Of a DNA stretch of 5,062 nucleotides, positions 1 to 5,062 are shown in pieces. Below the pieces are notes generated by a model. That model did no database searches and had not been told where the DNA came from. It saw only the letters and a program-made list of their open reading frames with translations. The position numbers and the translations under genes were made by a program. Origin of the DNA: Gammaproteobacteria bacterium. Its GTDB lineage: Bacteria; Pseudomonadota; Gammaproteobacteria; QOAV01. Numbering within the stretch: position 1 is the first letter of the stretch; each line of letters begins with the position of its first letter. Location of the stretch: NCBI GenBank assembly GCA_027067235.1, contig JALXFQ010000306.1, forward strand, positions 1-5,062, in the 5' to 3' direction.

Positions 1-3
1 ATT

Positions 4-363
4 TGGTGGAGGCGGGGGGGATCGAACCCCCGTCCGCGAGTCCTCCGCCATTCGGATCTACATGTTTAGTCTGTCTTTTAATTTAACTGCAACACGCGCC
101 GACAGACGGGCAAGTGTTACAGCGATTCCATCTTGAGTTTAACCGTCGCGGCGATGGTCAGACCGCTCGGGCGATTTCGTGTGTTTTGACCCCTCGAATC
201 CTGCCCCACGAACAAGACAGGTGAGAGGCTAGCGGGATTAGGCCGCTAGTGCGTAGTTGTCGTCGTTTGCAACTATCATTTTGTAGAAAAGTTTTACGAG
301 TTTATCTACATACTCGACATGCACCGAAGGTTTCGCTACCCGCGTCGAAGCCATGTCGCCCCC
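4..363 (-). ncRNA. ssrA: transfer-messenger RNA (tmRNA), complete
   Basis: This RNA rescues ribosomes stalled on mRNAs without a stop codon. It acts as an alanyl-tRNA and then as a short mRNA that adds a degradation tag. On the minus strand the mature 5' end reads GGGGGCGACATGGCTTCGAC, close to the family start. The 3' end is CGCCTCCACCA. The first seven bases pair with CGCCTCC (one G-U pair) to form the acceptor stem. A T-arm (GGGG, loop TTCGATC, CCCC) lies just before it. CGAGT/ACTCG at 312-316 and 297-301 fits part of the first pseudoknot, before the tag frame. The length of 360 is typical of one-piece gammaproteobacterial tmRNA. smpB lies upstream on the same strand, the usual pairing. 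Identity is certain; each end could be off by a base or two. Only three bases follow the CCA, so an integrated element at this common attachment site cannot be assessed. Confidence 0.97.
238..270 (-). other. tmRNA tag reading frame (ANDDNYALAA)
   Basis: The internal message of ssrA starts at the resume codon GCA (268-270) and runs for ten codons to TAA (238-240). It reads A-N-D-D-N-Y-A-L-A-A. With the alanine carried by the tmRNA itself, the full tag is AANDDNYALAA. The E. coli tag differs at one place, with Glu instead of the second Asp. The terminal LAA is the part recognised by ClpXP and ClpAP, and the N-terminal AANDxNY part is where the SspB adaptor binds in E. coli. The single TAA is not followed by a second in-frame stop; the next codon is TCC. 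Confidence 0.95.
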
Positions 364-374
364 AGTGACCTTCG

Positions 375-380
375 ATTATA
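375..380 (-). promoter_or_regulatory. -10 box of the ssrA promoter
   Basis: The minus strand has a perfect sigma-70 -10 hexamer, TATAAT. Its last base is 11 bases before the mature tmRNA 5' end. Transcription would therefore start about four or five bases upstream of the mature end, leaving a short leader for RNase P to remove. At the normal -35 spacing (about 398-404) the sequence is C-rich (TCACCC) and does not resemble TTGACA. The promoter may rely on the strong -10 or on an activator. Read-through from smpB is also possible, because I see no terminator between the genes. Confidence 0.6.
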
Positions 381-429
381 GCGTATATGGGGCGGGTGGG
401 TGAGGATTTAAAGTTTGTGCGGTTTTTTT

Positions 430-480
430 GTTGGGTTGTTGGGCACGCTATCGCTTTGCCCAACCTACGACGTGCCCAAC
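430..480. repeat. REP-like nested inverted repeat between smpB and ssrA
   Basis: GTTGGGCACG (438-447) and CGTGCCCAAC (471-480) form a perfect 10-base inverted repeat around 23 bases. Inside it, TGCCCAAC (457-464) can pair instead with GTTGGGCA (438-445), leaving an 11-base loop. A further GTTGGG copy sits at 430-435, so the element can form a hairpin nested in a larger one. On the minus strand the inner stem is directly preceded by GTAG (468-465), the tetranucleotide typical of REP elements mobilised by RAYT (Y1-type REP-associated) transposases. A run of seven T (423-429) lies beside it on the + strand. That run is on the wrong side of the hairpin for an intrinsic terminator of smpB. No transposase is in the window. 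REP membership is inferred from structure only. Confidence 0.6.
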
Positions 481-486
481 AAAGGC

Positions 487-963
487 CTAGCGTTGTTTCA
501 TCATTCGCCGCAGGTCACGGTTGGTGTCACGTTCCTTGATGCTGGCGCGTTTGTCGTGGGATTTCTTGCCTTTGGCGAGGCCGATCTGCAATTTGACCTT
601 GCCGTGGGACCAGTACATGGACAAGGGTACCAGGGTGTAGCCCTTGCGTTCCACCTGACCGATGAGCATGTCGATTTCACGGCGGTGCAGCAGCAGTTTG
701 CGGGTGCGCACGGGGTCCGGGTTGATGTGGGTGCTGGCCGAGGTCAGCGGTGAGATATGCGAACCCAGCAGCCAGATTTCGCCGTGTTTGACGATGACAT
801 AGGATTCTTTCAACTGGACGCGTTTGTCGCGCGCGCTTTTGACTTCCCAGCCTTCCAGCGCAATGCCGGCCTCGAAGGTCTTTTCGATATGGTAGTCGAA
901 GCGCGCCTTTTTGTTGCGGGCGATGGTGTTGTCGGACGACGGCTTTTTCTTTTTCCTGGCCAT
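487..963 (-). CDS. smpB: SsrA-binding protein SmpB
   Basis: SmpB binds the tRNA-like part of tmRNA, delivers it to stalled ribosomes and mimics the missing anticodon arm. The 158-residue product matches the family length (E. coli 160). It shows the start TIARNKKARFDYHIEKTFEAG, the motif GWEVKS (38-43), the segment STH..PDPVRTRKLLL (77-92), and the basic tail KGKKSHDKR (131-139) followed by IKER. This tail enters the empty mRNA channel. I chose the ATG at 963 because the family's lysine-rich N-terminus begins there. An in-frame GTG at 1002 would add 13 residues that do not look like SmpB. Neither start has a clear Shine-Dalgarno site. ssrA follows 123 bases downstream on the same strand, so the two partners may share transcription. 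The gene diverges from the transporter at 1058. Confidence 0.97.
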   Translation of the reverse strand: MARKKKKPSSDNTIARNKKARFDYHIEKTFEAGIALEGWEVKSARDKRVQLKESYVIVKHGEIWLLGSHISPLTSASTHINPDPVRTRKLLLHRREIDMLIGQVERKGYTLVPLSMYWSHGKVKLQIGLAKGKKSHDKRASIKERDTNRDLRRMMKQR

Positions 964-993
964 GACGGGTTTGTCTGAAAATTTGACCCGCGA

Positions 994-1025
994 TTGAAGC
1001 ACATTTTTGCCCGTATGGTTATACT
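994..1025 (+). promoter_or_regulatory. putative promoter of the transporter-ratAB unit
   Basis: TATACT at 1020-1025 matches the sigma-70 -10 consensus at five of six positions. TTGAAG at 994-999 matches the -35 at four of six, but the 20-base spacer is longer than the preferred 17. The start of transcription would fall near 1032, leaving a leader of about 25 bases that contains the GGAGGA site. On the other strand TATAAC (1023-1018) overlaps the same bases and could be the -10 of smpB, so the two divergent promoters may compete. This is a visual match only. Confidence 0.4.
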
Positions 1026-1041
1026 ATCGGGTTAACGCTGT

Positions 1042-1047
1042 GGAGGA
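1042..1047 (+). promoter_or_regulatory. ribosome binding site of the transporter gene
   Basis: GGAGGA is a near-perfect Shine-Dalgarno sequence ten bases before the ATG at 1058. It decides the start. The open frame extends back to a TTG at 1007, but that would place the GGAGGA site inside the gene, and the 17 extra residues do not resemble the family. Confidence 0.8.
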
Positions 1048-1057
1048 ACAAGGCATA

Positions 1058-2458
1058 ATGGCGCAAGAAAAAACAGTCACGCCCGGTATGCATGGCCAGT
1101 GGTCATCCCGCTGGGCATTCATCCTTGCCGCTACGGGCTCGGCGGTGGGCCTCGGCAATATCTGGAAATTTCCCTATATCACCGGGGAAAATGGCGGCGG
1201 CGCTTTTGTACTGGTGTATCTGTTCTGCATCGCCCTGATCGGCCTGCCTATCATGATTGCGGAGATCATGCTCGGGCGGCGTGCGCGTATGAGCCCGGTG
1301 AACGCCATGCAGGCGCTGGCGAAACAGGAAGGGCGCAGCCCGGCCTGGAAGATTCTCGGCTGGATGGGCGTGCTGGCGGGTTTTCTGATTCTGTCTTACT
1401 ACTCGGTTATCGCCGGTTGGGCGCTGGCCTATATTTTTCGCGCCGCTTCCGGCGTGTTCAGCATTTCCACCGCAGATGGCATACAGGCCATGTTCGGCGA
1501 TTTCGTCAGCGATCCCGAGGCGCTGCTGGCCTGGCATACGATTTTCATTGTCATGGTGGGCGCGGTGGTGGCGAAGGGCGTCAGCAAGGGACTGGAGAAA
1601 GCGACCAAATTTCTGATGCCGGCCCTGTTTATCCTGTTGTTGATTCTGGTGGGCTACGCCATGAACACGGATGGTTTCCAGCAGGGACTGGAATTTCTGT
1701 TCTCGCCGGATTTCAGCAAGCTGACTCCGGCGGCGGTGCTGACCGCCCTGGGCCATGCTTTCTTTACCCTCAGTCTGGGCATGGGCGCGATCATGGTTTA
1801 TGGCTCGTATCTGCCAAAAAATGCATCCATTGCCCAGGTGTCGCTGGTCATCGTGATAGCGGACACGGCGGTGGCCCTGCTGGCCGGAATGGCGATTTTT
1901 CCGCTGGTGTTTGCCAATGGTCTGGAGGCGGCGTCGGGGCCCAGCCTGATTTTTCAGACCCTACCGCTGGCGTTCGGACAAATGCCCATGGGCCAGTTGT
2001 TTGGCACGCTGTTTTTCATTCTGCTGGTGATCGCCGCCTGGACGTCGGCCATATCGCTGATCGAGCCGGCCGTCGCCTGGATGGTGGAAAACCGCGGGCT
2101 GACGCGGCCGCAGGCGACATTTCAGGCCATGGCGCTGACCTGGCTGGTGGGCATTGGCACGGTGCTGTCATTCAATTTCTGGGATTTCCATTTTACTTTT
2201 TTCGGTCAGGCAAAGACCAACGGTATTTTTGACATTCTGGATTTGCTGACCGCAAACATCATGTTGCCGCTGGGCGGCTTGCTAATAGCCATTTTTGCCG
2301 GCTGGAAGATGAAGGAATCCCATAGCCGGGATGAATTGAACGGCAATCGCTCGGTTTACGAATTCTGGTTGTTCGTGGTGCGCTGGATATCGCCGACGCT
2401 GGTGATTATTGTTCTGTTGCACCTGTTTGGCGTACTGAAACTGATCGGCATCGAATAA
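1058..2458 (+). CDS. sodium-coupled neurotransmitter:sodium symporter (NSS/SNF) family transporter
   Basis: This is an inner-membrane protein of 466 residues that most likely uses the sodium gradient to import an amino acid or related compound. The substrate cannot be read from the sequence. Helix 1 carries the family signature GSAVGLGNIWKFPY (27-40), then ENGGGAF (44-50). It forms part of the substrate and sodium sites in the LeuT fold. Helix 6 has the glycine-rich break SLGMGAIMVYGSY. Helix 8 has WTSAIS, with Thr329-Ser330 at the expected Na2 position. By hydrophobicity I count 11 membrane segments, the number seen in bacterial members such as Tyt1 and MhsT, against 12 in LeuT. Asp269 in helix 7 lies where bacterial members carry an acidic residue in place of bound chloride. 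A strong ribosome site precedes the ATG. ratA starts eight bases after the stop, so co-transcription is likely. No truncation or frameshift is visible. Confidence 0.93.
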   Translation: MAQEKTVTPGMHGQWSSRWAFILAATGSAVGLGNIWKFPYITGENGGGAFVLVYLFCIALIGLPIMIAEIMLGRRARMSPVNAMQALAKQEGRSPAWKILGWMGVLAGFLILSYYSVIAGWALAYIFRAASGVFSISTADGIQAMFGDFVSDPEALLAWHTIFIVMVGAVVAKGVSKGLEKATKFLMPALFILLLILVGYAMNTDGFQQGLEFLFSPDFSKLTPAAVLTALGHAFFTLSLGMGAIMVYGSYLPKNASIAQVSLVIVIADTAVALLAGMAIFPLVFANGLEAASGPSLIFQTLPLAFGQMPMGQLFGTLFFILLVIAAWTSAISLIEPAVAWMVENRGLTRPQATFQAMALTWLVGIGTVLSFNFWDFHFTFFGQAKTNGIFDILDLLTANIMLPLGGLLIAIFAGWKMKESHSRDELNGNRSVYEFWLFVVRWISPTLVIIVLLHLFGVLKLIGIE

Positions 2459-2466
2459 GCTCGCCG

Positions 2467-2898
2467 ATGGCAGTCATTCACCGCTCGGCCGTGGTGCCGC
2501 AAACACCGCAACAGATGTATGATCTGGTCTACGATGTGGCGGCCTATCCCGAGTTTCTGCACTGGTGCAGGAATGCGCAGGTGGTGGCCGAGGATGACGA
2601 TTCCATCACCGGCAAGCTGGATATCGAGTTCGGGCCGATCAAGAAAAGCTTCACCACCCGCAACCGGGTCAAACCGGGTGAGGCCATGACCATCGAGCTG
2701 GTCGACGGGCCGTTCAGCCACATGCAGGGCGAATGGCGCTTCAAGCCGCTGCCCAACGGCAGGACGCGCATATCGCTGGATCTGGATTTTGCCTTTCGCA
2801 ACCGGCTGTTTGCGGCAGTGGCGGAGCCGGCCTTCATCATGATGGGCGATAATATGGTGGATTCATTCAAAAAACGCGCGGAGCAGGTCTATGGATAA
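2467..2898 (+). CDS. ratA: RatA, START/COQ10-like domain protein
   Basis: The 143-residue product is one complete START-type (SRPBCC) lipid-binding domain of the RatA/COQ10 group. It matches E. coli RatA (YfjG) along its length. Shared features are the start RSAVVPQTPQQMYDLVYDV, YPEFL (27-31), FTTRN (62-66), LVDGPF (78-83), and the C-terminal helix with NMVDSFKKRA (129-138). Mitochondrial COQ10 binds ubiquinone and supports respiration. E. coli RatA has been reported to inhibit 70S ribosome association when overproduced, which gave the name. Which role applies here is not shown by sequence. The ATG follows the transporter stop by eight bases with no Shine-Dalgarno site, so translation may depend on coupling to the upstream gene. 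The end overlaps ratB. The partner ratB and the position near smpB match E. coli. Confidence 0.93.
   Translation: MAVIHRSAVVPQTPQQMYDLVYDVAAYPEFLHWCRNAQVVAEDDDSITGKLDIEFGPIKKSFTTRNRVKPGEAMTIELVDGPFSHMQGEWRFKPLPNGRTRISLDLDFAFRNRLFAAVAEPAFIMMGDNMVDSFKKRAEQVYG
2880..2883 (+). promoter_or_regulatory. ribosome binding site of ratB inside ratA
   Basis: GGAG lies seven bases before the ratB ATG, within the last codons of ratA. It supports the start at 2891 and independent re-initiation by ribosomes finishing ratA. The overlap is ATGGATAA, the ratB start and the ratA stop. Confidence 0.65.
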
Positions 2899-3199
2899 GC
2901 AGACAGCGGAGAATCGCATTACGGTCGAGGTCGCCTACGCGCTGCCGGATGAGCAGTTCCTGAAGGAGATTCAGGTGCCGGAAGGCGCAAGCGTGATGGA
3001 TGTAGTGCTGCAGTCCGGGGTGCTGGAGCTGTACCCGGAAATCGATCTGGACAGGAATGGCGTGGGCATTTTCAGCAAGGCGGTGAAACTGGATGCGCCA
3101 GTACGCGAGCATGACCGGGTGGAAATCTACCGGCCACTGATTGCCGACCCGAAAGAAGCACGCCGCAAGAAGGCGGCTGCGCAAAAAAAAGCGAAATAG
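2891..3199 (+). CDS. ratB: RatB/RnfH family protein (UPF0125)
   Basis: This small cytoplasmic protein of 102 residues has the ubiquitin-like beta-grasp fold of the RnfH family. The two most conserved stretches are present: VEVAYALP (12-19) and RVEIYRPLIADPKEARR (76-92). E. coli RatB is nearly identical in both. The name RnfH comes from rnf gene clusters in some bacteria, where a link to electron transport was proposed; no rnf genes are seen here. Its molecular role is not established. The lysine- and alanine-rich tail after residue 90 is probably disordered. It includes a run of eight A bases (3183-3190) coding Gln-Lys-Lys. The start overlaps ratA by eight bases and has a GGAG site, so the pair is translationally coupled. 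The TAG stop abuts the bamE stop on the other strand. Confidence 0.93.
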   Translation: MDKQTAENRITVEVAYALPDEQFLKEIQVPEGASVMDVVLQSGVLELYPEIDLDRNGVGIFSKAVKLDAPVREHDRVEIYRPLIADPKEARRKKAAAQKKAK

Positions 3200-3205
3200 C
3201 TATTT
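3194..3205. repeat. 12-base palindrome spanning the ratB and bamE stop codons
   Basis: AAATAGCTATTT is a perfect palindrome centred exactly between the two convergent genes. Each strand therefore reads Lys (AAA) then TAG, so ratB and bamE end with the same two codons. No base separates the stops. With no spacer, any terminator for either gene must use coding sequence of the other. On the minus strand a T8 run (3190-3183) follows the bamE stop, but the stem before it is weak (CGAA/TTCG or AAAT/ATTT). Confidence 0.75.
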
Positions 3206-3649
3206 GTCTTCGTCCGGTTTGTCGCGCCGCACCTTGTCACGCAGCTTCTGCAGCAGGCTTTTCTTCTTGCGCAGTTTGCGTACCGGGTCGTTGTCTGCGG
3301 TGACTTCCAGCGGCGTTAGCGCTTCATCGTCGGCGCCCGACTCGGTGGCGATATTGCCTTCGACCCTGCTCACTGTATCGCCGTCGAAATAAACCGTCAT
3401 TTTTTTCTGTTCCCTGATACGGGCGATTTTGCCGTGGCTGTAATAATACACCCAGCGATCATTGTGGAACGGGTCGACAATGGGCGCCGTGCCCAGAATG
3501 TATTGCACCTGCGAGCGGGTCATGCCGGGCTGTATTTGCGCCACCATGGCTTCGGTCACGACATTGCCCTGCTGGTATTCCGGCTTGTAGATGGCGCAGG
3601 ATGAAACCAGCAACGTCATGATGGTAATTAGCGAAATGGGTCGGAGCAT
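3200..3649 (-). CDS. bamE: outer membrane protein assembly factor BamE (SmpA/OmlA lipoprotein)
   Basis: BamE is a small lipoprotein of the BAM complex, which inserts beta-barrel proteins into the outer membrane. The 149-residue product starts with a short lipoprotein signal and a lipobox VSSC, so Cys18 would be the lipidated first residue of the mature protein. The conserved domain follows: YKPEYQQGN (21-29), GMTRSQVQYILGT (42-54), DPFHNDRWVYYY (59-70) and a strand VYFDGDTVSRVEGN (86-99). E. coli BamE has 113 residues and ends about here. This protein has some 45 more residues, first acidic and then very rich in Lys and Arg (124-144). Extended C-termini are known in Pseudomonas OmlA. The ATG at 3649 gives the only sensible signal peptide, although no clear Shine-Dalgarno site precedes it. 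recN lies 73 bases upstream on the same strand, as in E. coli. Confidence 0.94.
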   Translation of the reverse strand: MLRPISLITIMTLLVSSCAIYKPEYQQGNVVTEAMVAQIQPGMTRSQVQYILGTAPIVDPFHNDRWVYYYSHGKIARIREQKKMTVYFDGDTVSRVEGNIATESGADDEALTPLEVTADNDPVRKLRKKKSLLQKLRDKVRRDKPDEDK

Positions 3650-3687
3650 AAGTCATTCAGGGTCGGTTGAAGTGGGTGCATGATAAA

Positions 3688-3703
3688 CCAGCGCGGCGGC
3701 TGG
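3688..3703 (-). other. small GC-rich hairpin in the recN-bamE gap
   Basis: On the minus strand CCAGC and GCTGG can form a 5-base stem with a 6-base loop, followed by TTTATCA. It could weakly attenuate recN transcripts, but the T run is only three long. The bases just after it include TATCAT (3685-3680), five of six matches to a -10 box that could serve bamE. No acceptable -35 is seen at the right distance. Either reading is tentative. Confidence 0.25.
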
Positions 3704-3722
3704 ATGAAACGGAATTTTCTGA

Positions 3723-5062
3723 TTAGCGAGCGGCGCTCTCTAGCAATTCGCTGGCGTGAGCGCGGGTCTGCTCGGTGATTCTGACGCCGCCGATCATGCG
3801 CGACAGTTCTTCTACCCGTTGCGTTTCTTCGAGCTTGTCGAGCAGGGTGCCGGCTTCCGGCGTTTTGCTGATGCGTATATGGGTATGGCCCTGCGCCGCC
3901 ACCTGCGCCAGATGGGTGATGCAGATGACCTGGCGATTTGCCGCCAGCGCGCGTAATTGCTGGCCGACGATTTCGGCAATGCTGCCGCCGATGCCCACAT
4001 CCACTTCGTCAAAAATCTGCGTGGGAATCTGGTTGATGCGCGCGGTGACCACCTGAATGGCCAGACTGATGCGCGACAGTTCGCCGCCGGAGGCAACCTT
4101 GTTCAGGGCGCGGGGCGGCTGACCCGGATTGGCGCTGACCAGAAACTCCACCAGGTCGCGGCCGTGCGCGGCGGGTTCGGCACGGCTGGTTTCGACCAGG
4201 AATTGACCGCCGCCGAGGCCGAGTTTATGGATTTCGTCGCTGACTTTTGTTGACAGTTCGCTGGCGGCGCGCTGGCGTTTGTCGCTGATTTCATCGGCGA
4301 GCTGGTCATATCTGGCCTGGGCAGCGTCCAGCTCCTGTTGCAGCTTTTCCACATTGGCGTCGGCGTTTTCGATATCGTCCAGCTGTTGCCTCAATTCGGC
4401 CAGTCGGGCCGGCAGTTGCTGCGCCTCGACCCGATGCTTGCGCGACAGATCCATGAGCGTCTGCAGGCGTTGTTCCACCCACTGCAGGCGGTTCGGGTCC
4501 AGCTCCAGCCGGTCCTGATAGCTGCGGATTTCAGCAACCGATTCATCCAGTTCGATCTGGGCCTGGGCCAGCAGCGTGGCGGCATTCTCCAGCGCCGGGT
4601 CAAACGTCGCCAGTTCCTGCAGCGTGGCCACGGTCTGCGCCAGACTGGAGTTGACGCTGCCTTCATCGGCATCATACAGGGACCACAGGGCCGCCTGGGC
4701 GCCTTCCAGCAGTTTCGATGCGTTGGCCAGTTTCCTGTGTTCTTCGTCCAGTTGCTCGATTTCGTTTTCGCTAATGGCGGCAGCTTCCAGTTCATTCACC
4801 TGGAACTGCAACAGCTCCAGTTGCGCCGCCTGTTCTGCGGACGCCTGCTGCATGCTGGCCAGGCGCTGCTTGATCCGGCTGATGTCGCGGTAAAGCTCGC
4901 CCAGCGCCGAAACCTGATCTTCGATGCCTGCGTACTGGTCGACGATTTGGCGCTGGCTGGCGCTTTTCAGCAATGACTGGTGCGCATGCTGGCCGTGGAT
5001 GTCTACCAGCTGCTCGCCCAGTTCGCGCAGCATGGCCATGGGCGCGGGCCGGCCGTTGATAT
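3723..5062 (-). CDS. recN: DNA repair protein RecN, N-terminal part beyond the window
   Basis: RecN is an SMC-like ATPase that acts early in repair of double-strand breaks and is usually induced by the SOS response. About 446 residues are visible; E. coli RecN has 553, so roughly the first hundred-plus, with the Walker A motif, lie outside. The frame stays open through 5062 (codons reading INGRPAP precede the Met at 5039), so that Met is not the start. It leads into the family motif IHGQHAHQ. Two long Gln/Glu/Leu-rich coiled-coil segments follow, with LDPNRLQWVEQRLQTLMDLSRKH between them. The C-terminal ATPase half has the signature SGGELSR (4071-4091), the Walker B IFDEVDVGIGG with catalytic Asp-Glu at 4005-4010, and the switch His in ITHLAQVA (3912-3914). 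The end is intact. The promoter and any LexA box are outside the window. Confidence 0.96.
   Translation of the reverse strand, partial: INGRPAPMAMLRELGEQLVDIHGQHAHQSLLKSASQRQIVDQYAGIEDQVSALGELYRDISRIKQRLASMQQASAEQAAQLELLQFQVNELEAAAISENEIEQLDEEHRKLANASKLLEGAQAALWSLYDADEGSVNSSLAQTVATLQELATFDPALENAATLLAQAQIELDESVAEIRSYQDRLELDPNRLQWVEQRLQTLMDLSRKHRVEAQQLPARLAELRQQLDDIENADANVEKLQQELDAAQARYDQLADEISDKRQRAASELSTKVSDEIHKLGLGGGQFLVETSRAEPAAHGRDLVEFLVSANPGQPPRALNKVASGGELSRISLAIQVVTARINQIPTQIFDEVDVGIGGSIAEIVGQQLRALAANRQVICITHLAQVAAQGHTHIRISKTPEAGTLLDKLEETQRVEELSRMIGGVRITEQTRAHASELLESAAR

Noticed and set aside
4..35. An isolated tRNA gene at the left edge
   Set aside because: The T-arm and CCA belong to tmRNA: the matching acceptor strand is found 360 bases away together with the tag frame.
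438..480. Hairpin after smpB as a Rho-independent terminator
   Set aside because: For minus-strand transcription the hairpin is followed by a run of A, not T. The T run lies upstream of the hairpin on the + strand, so the required order is missing in both directions.
415..753. 112-codon frame on the + strand across the palindrome and smpB
   Set aside because: It is antisense to smpB, begins in the repeat region and shows no known motif or convincing ribosome site.
1103..1756. Long open frame on the minus strand opposite the transporter (217 codons)
   Set aside because: It is an antisense shadow, rich in His, Gln and Arg, with no domain, while the + strand frame has clear family motifs.
3162..3177. 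GCCGC/GCGGC hairpin in ratB as a terminator
   Set aside because: The stem is only five bases and is followed by A bases on the + strand. On the minus strand the T run comes before it, so it fits neither direction.
2467..3199. ratA-ratB as a toxin-antitoxin system
   Set aside because: The name suggests it, but RatA is a conserved COQ10-like START protein and RatB is not an established antitoxin. Conserved core-genome position argues for housekeeping.
4338..4976. Long open frame on the + strand opposite recN (212 codons)
   Set aside because: It lies wholly antisense to the well-conserved recN frame, has no recognisable domain and a Gln/Leu/Arg-rich composition typical of a shadow frame in GC-rich DNA.
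1..5062. A hidden defence island, phage remnant or other novel multi-gene system
   Set aside because: Every substantial coding frame is assigned to a known conserved family, gaps are 123 bases or less, and no mobile gene or atypical composition is apparent.

Overview
The window looks like chromosomal backbone DNA of a moderately GC-rich gammaproteobacterium. The evidence is the gene set and its order: ssrA, smpB, ratA, ratB, bamE and recN lie in the same relative order and orientation as I recall for the E. coli locus. The tmRNA tag and the protein motifs also fit. I cannot name a genus. I see no phage gene, transposase, CRISPR array or recognisable defence system.

Layout on the + strand coordinates. 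Bases 4-363 (minus) hold the complete tmRNA gene ssrA with a consensus-like -10 box just upstream. Bases 364-486 are intergenic and contain a nested inverted repeat of REP type. Bases 487-963 (minus) are smpB, whose product is the obligate partner of tmRNA. Bases 964-1057 are a short divergent promoter region. Bases 1058-2458 (plus) encode an 11-helix sodium-coupled (NSS/SNF) transporter. It is followed after 8 bases by ratA (2467-2898), which overlaps ratB/rnfH (2891-3199) by 8 bases; these three probably form one transcript. ratB ends directly against the end of the convergent gene bamE (3200-3649, minus) with no base between the stop codons. A 73-base gap separates bamE from recN (3723 to the window edge, minus), which lacks its N-terminal part, including the Walker A motif, because the window ends.

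Functionally the block mixes housekeeping tasks: ribosome rescue (ssrA, smpB), outer-membrane protein assembly (bamE), double-strand break repair (recN), a START-domain protein (ratA) and a small ubiquitin-like-fold protein (ratB). The transporter is the one element that does not belong to the E. coli version of this block. It sits at the head of the ratAB transcription unit. Nothing here makes a convincing case for an undescribed system. The points most worth a second look are the REP-like nested palindrome, the transporter insertion at the head of ratAB, and the zero-gap convergent junction with its 12-base palindrome and A8 tract.
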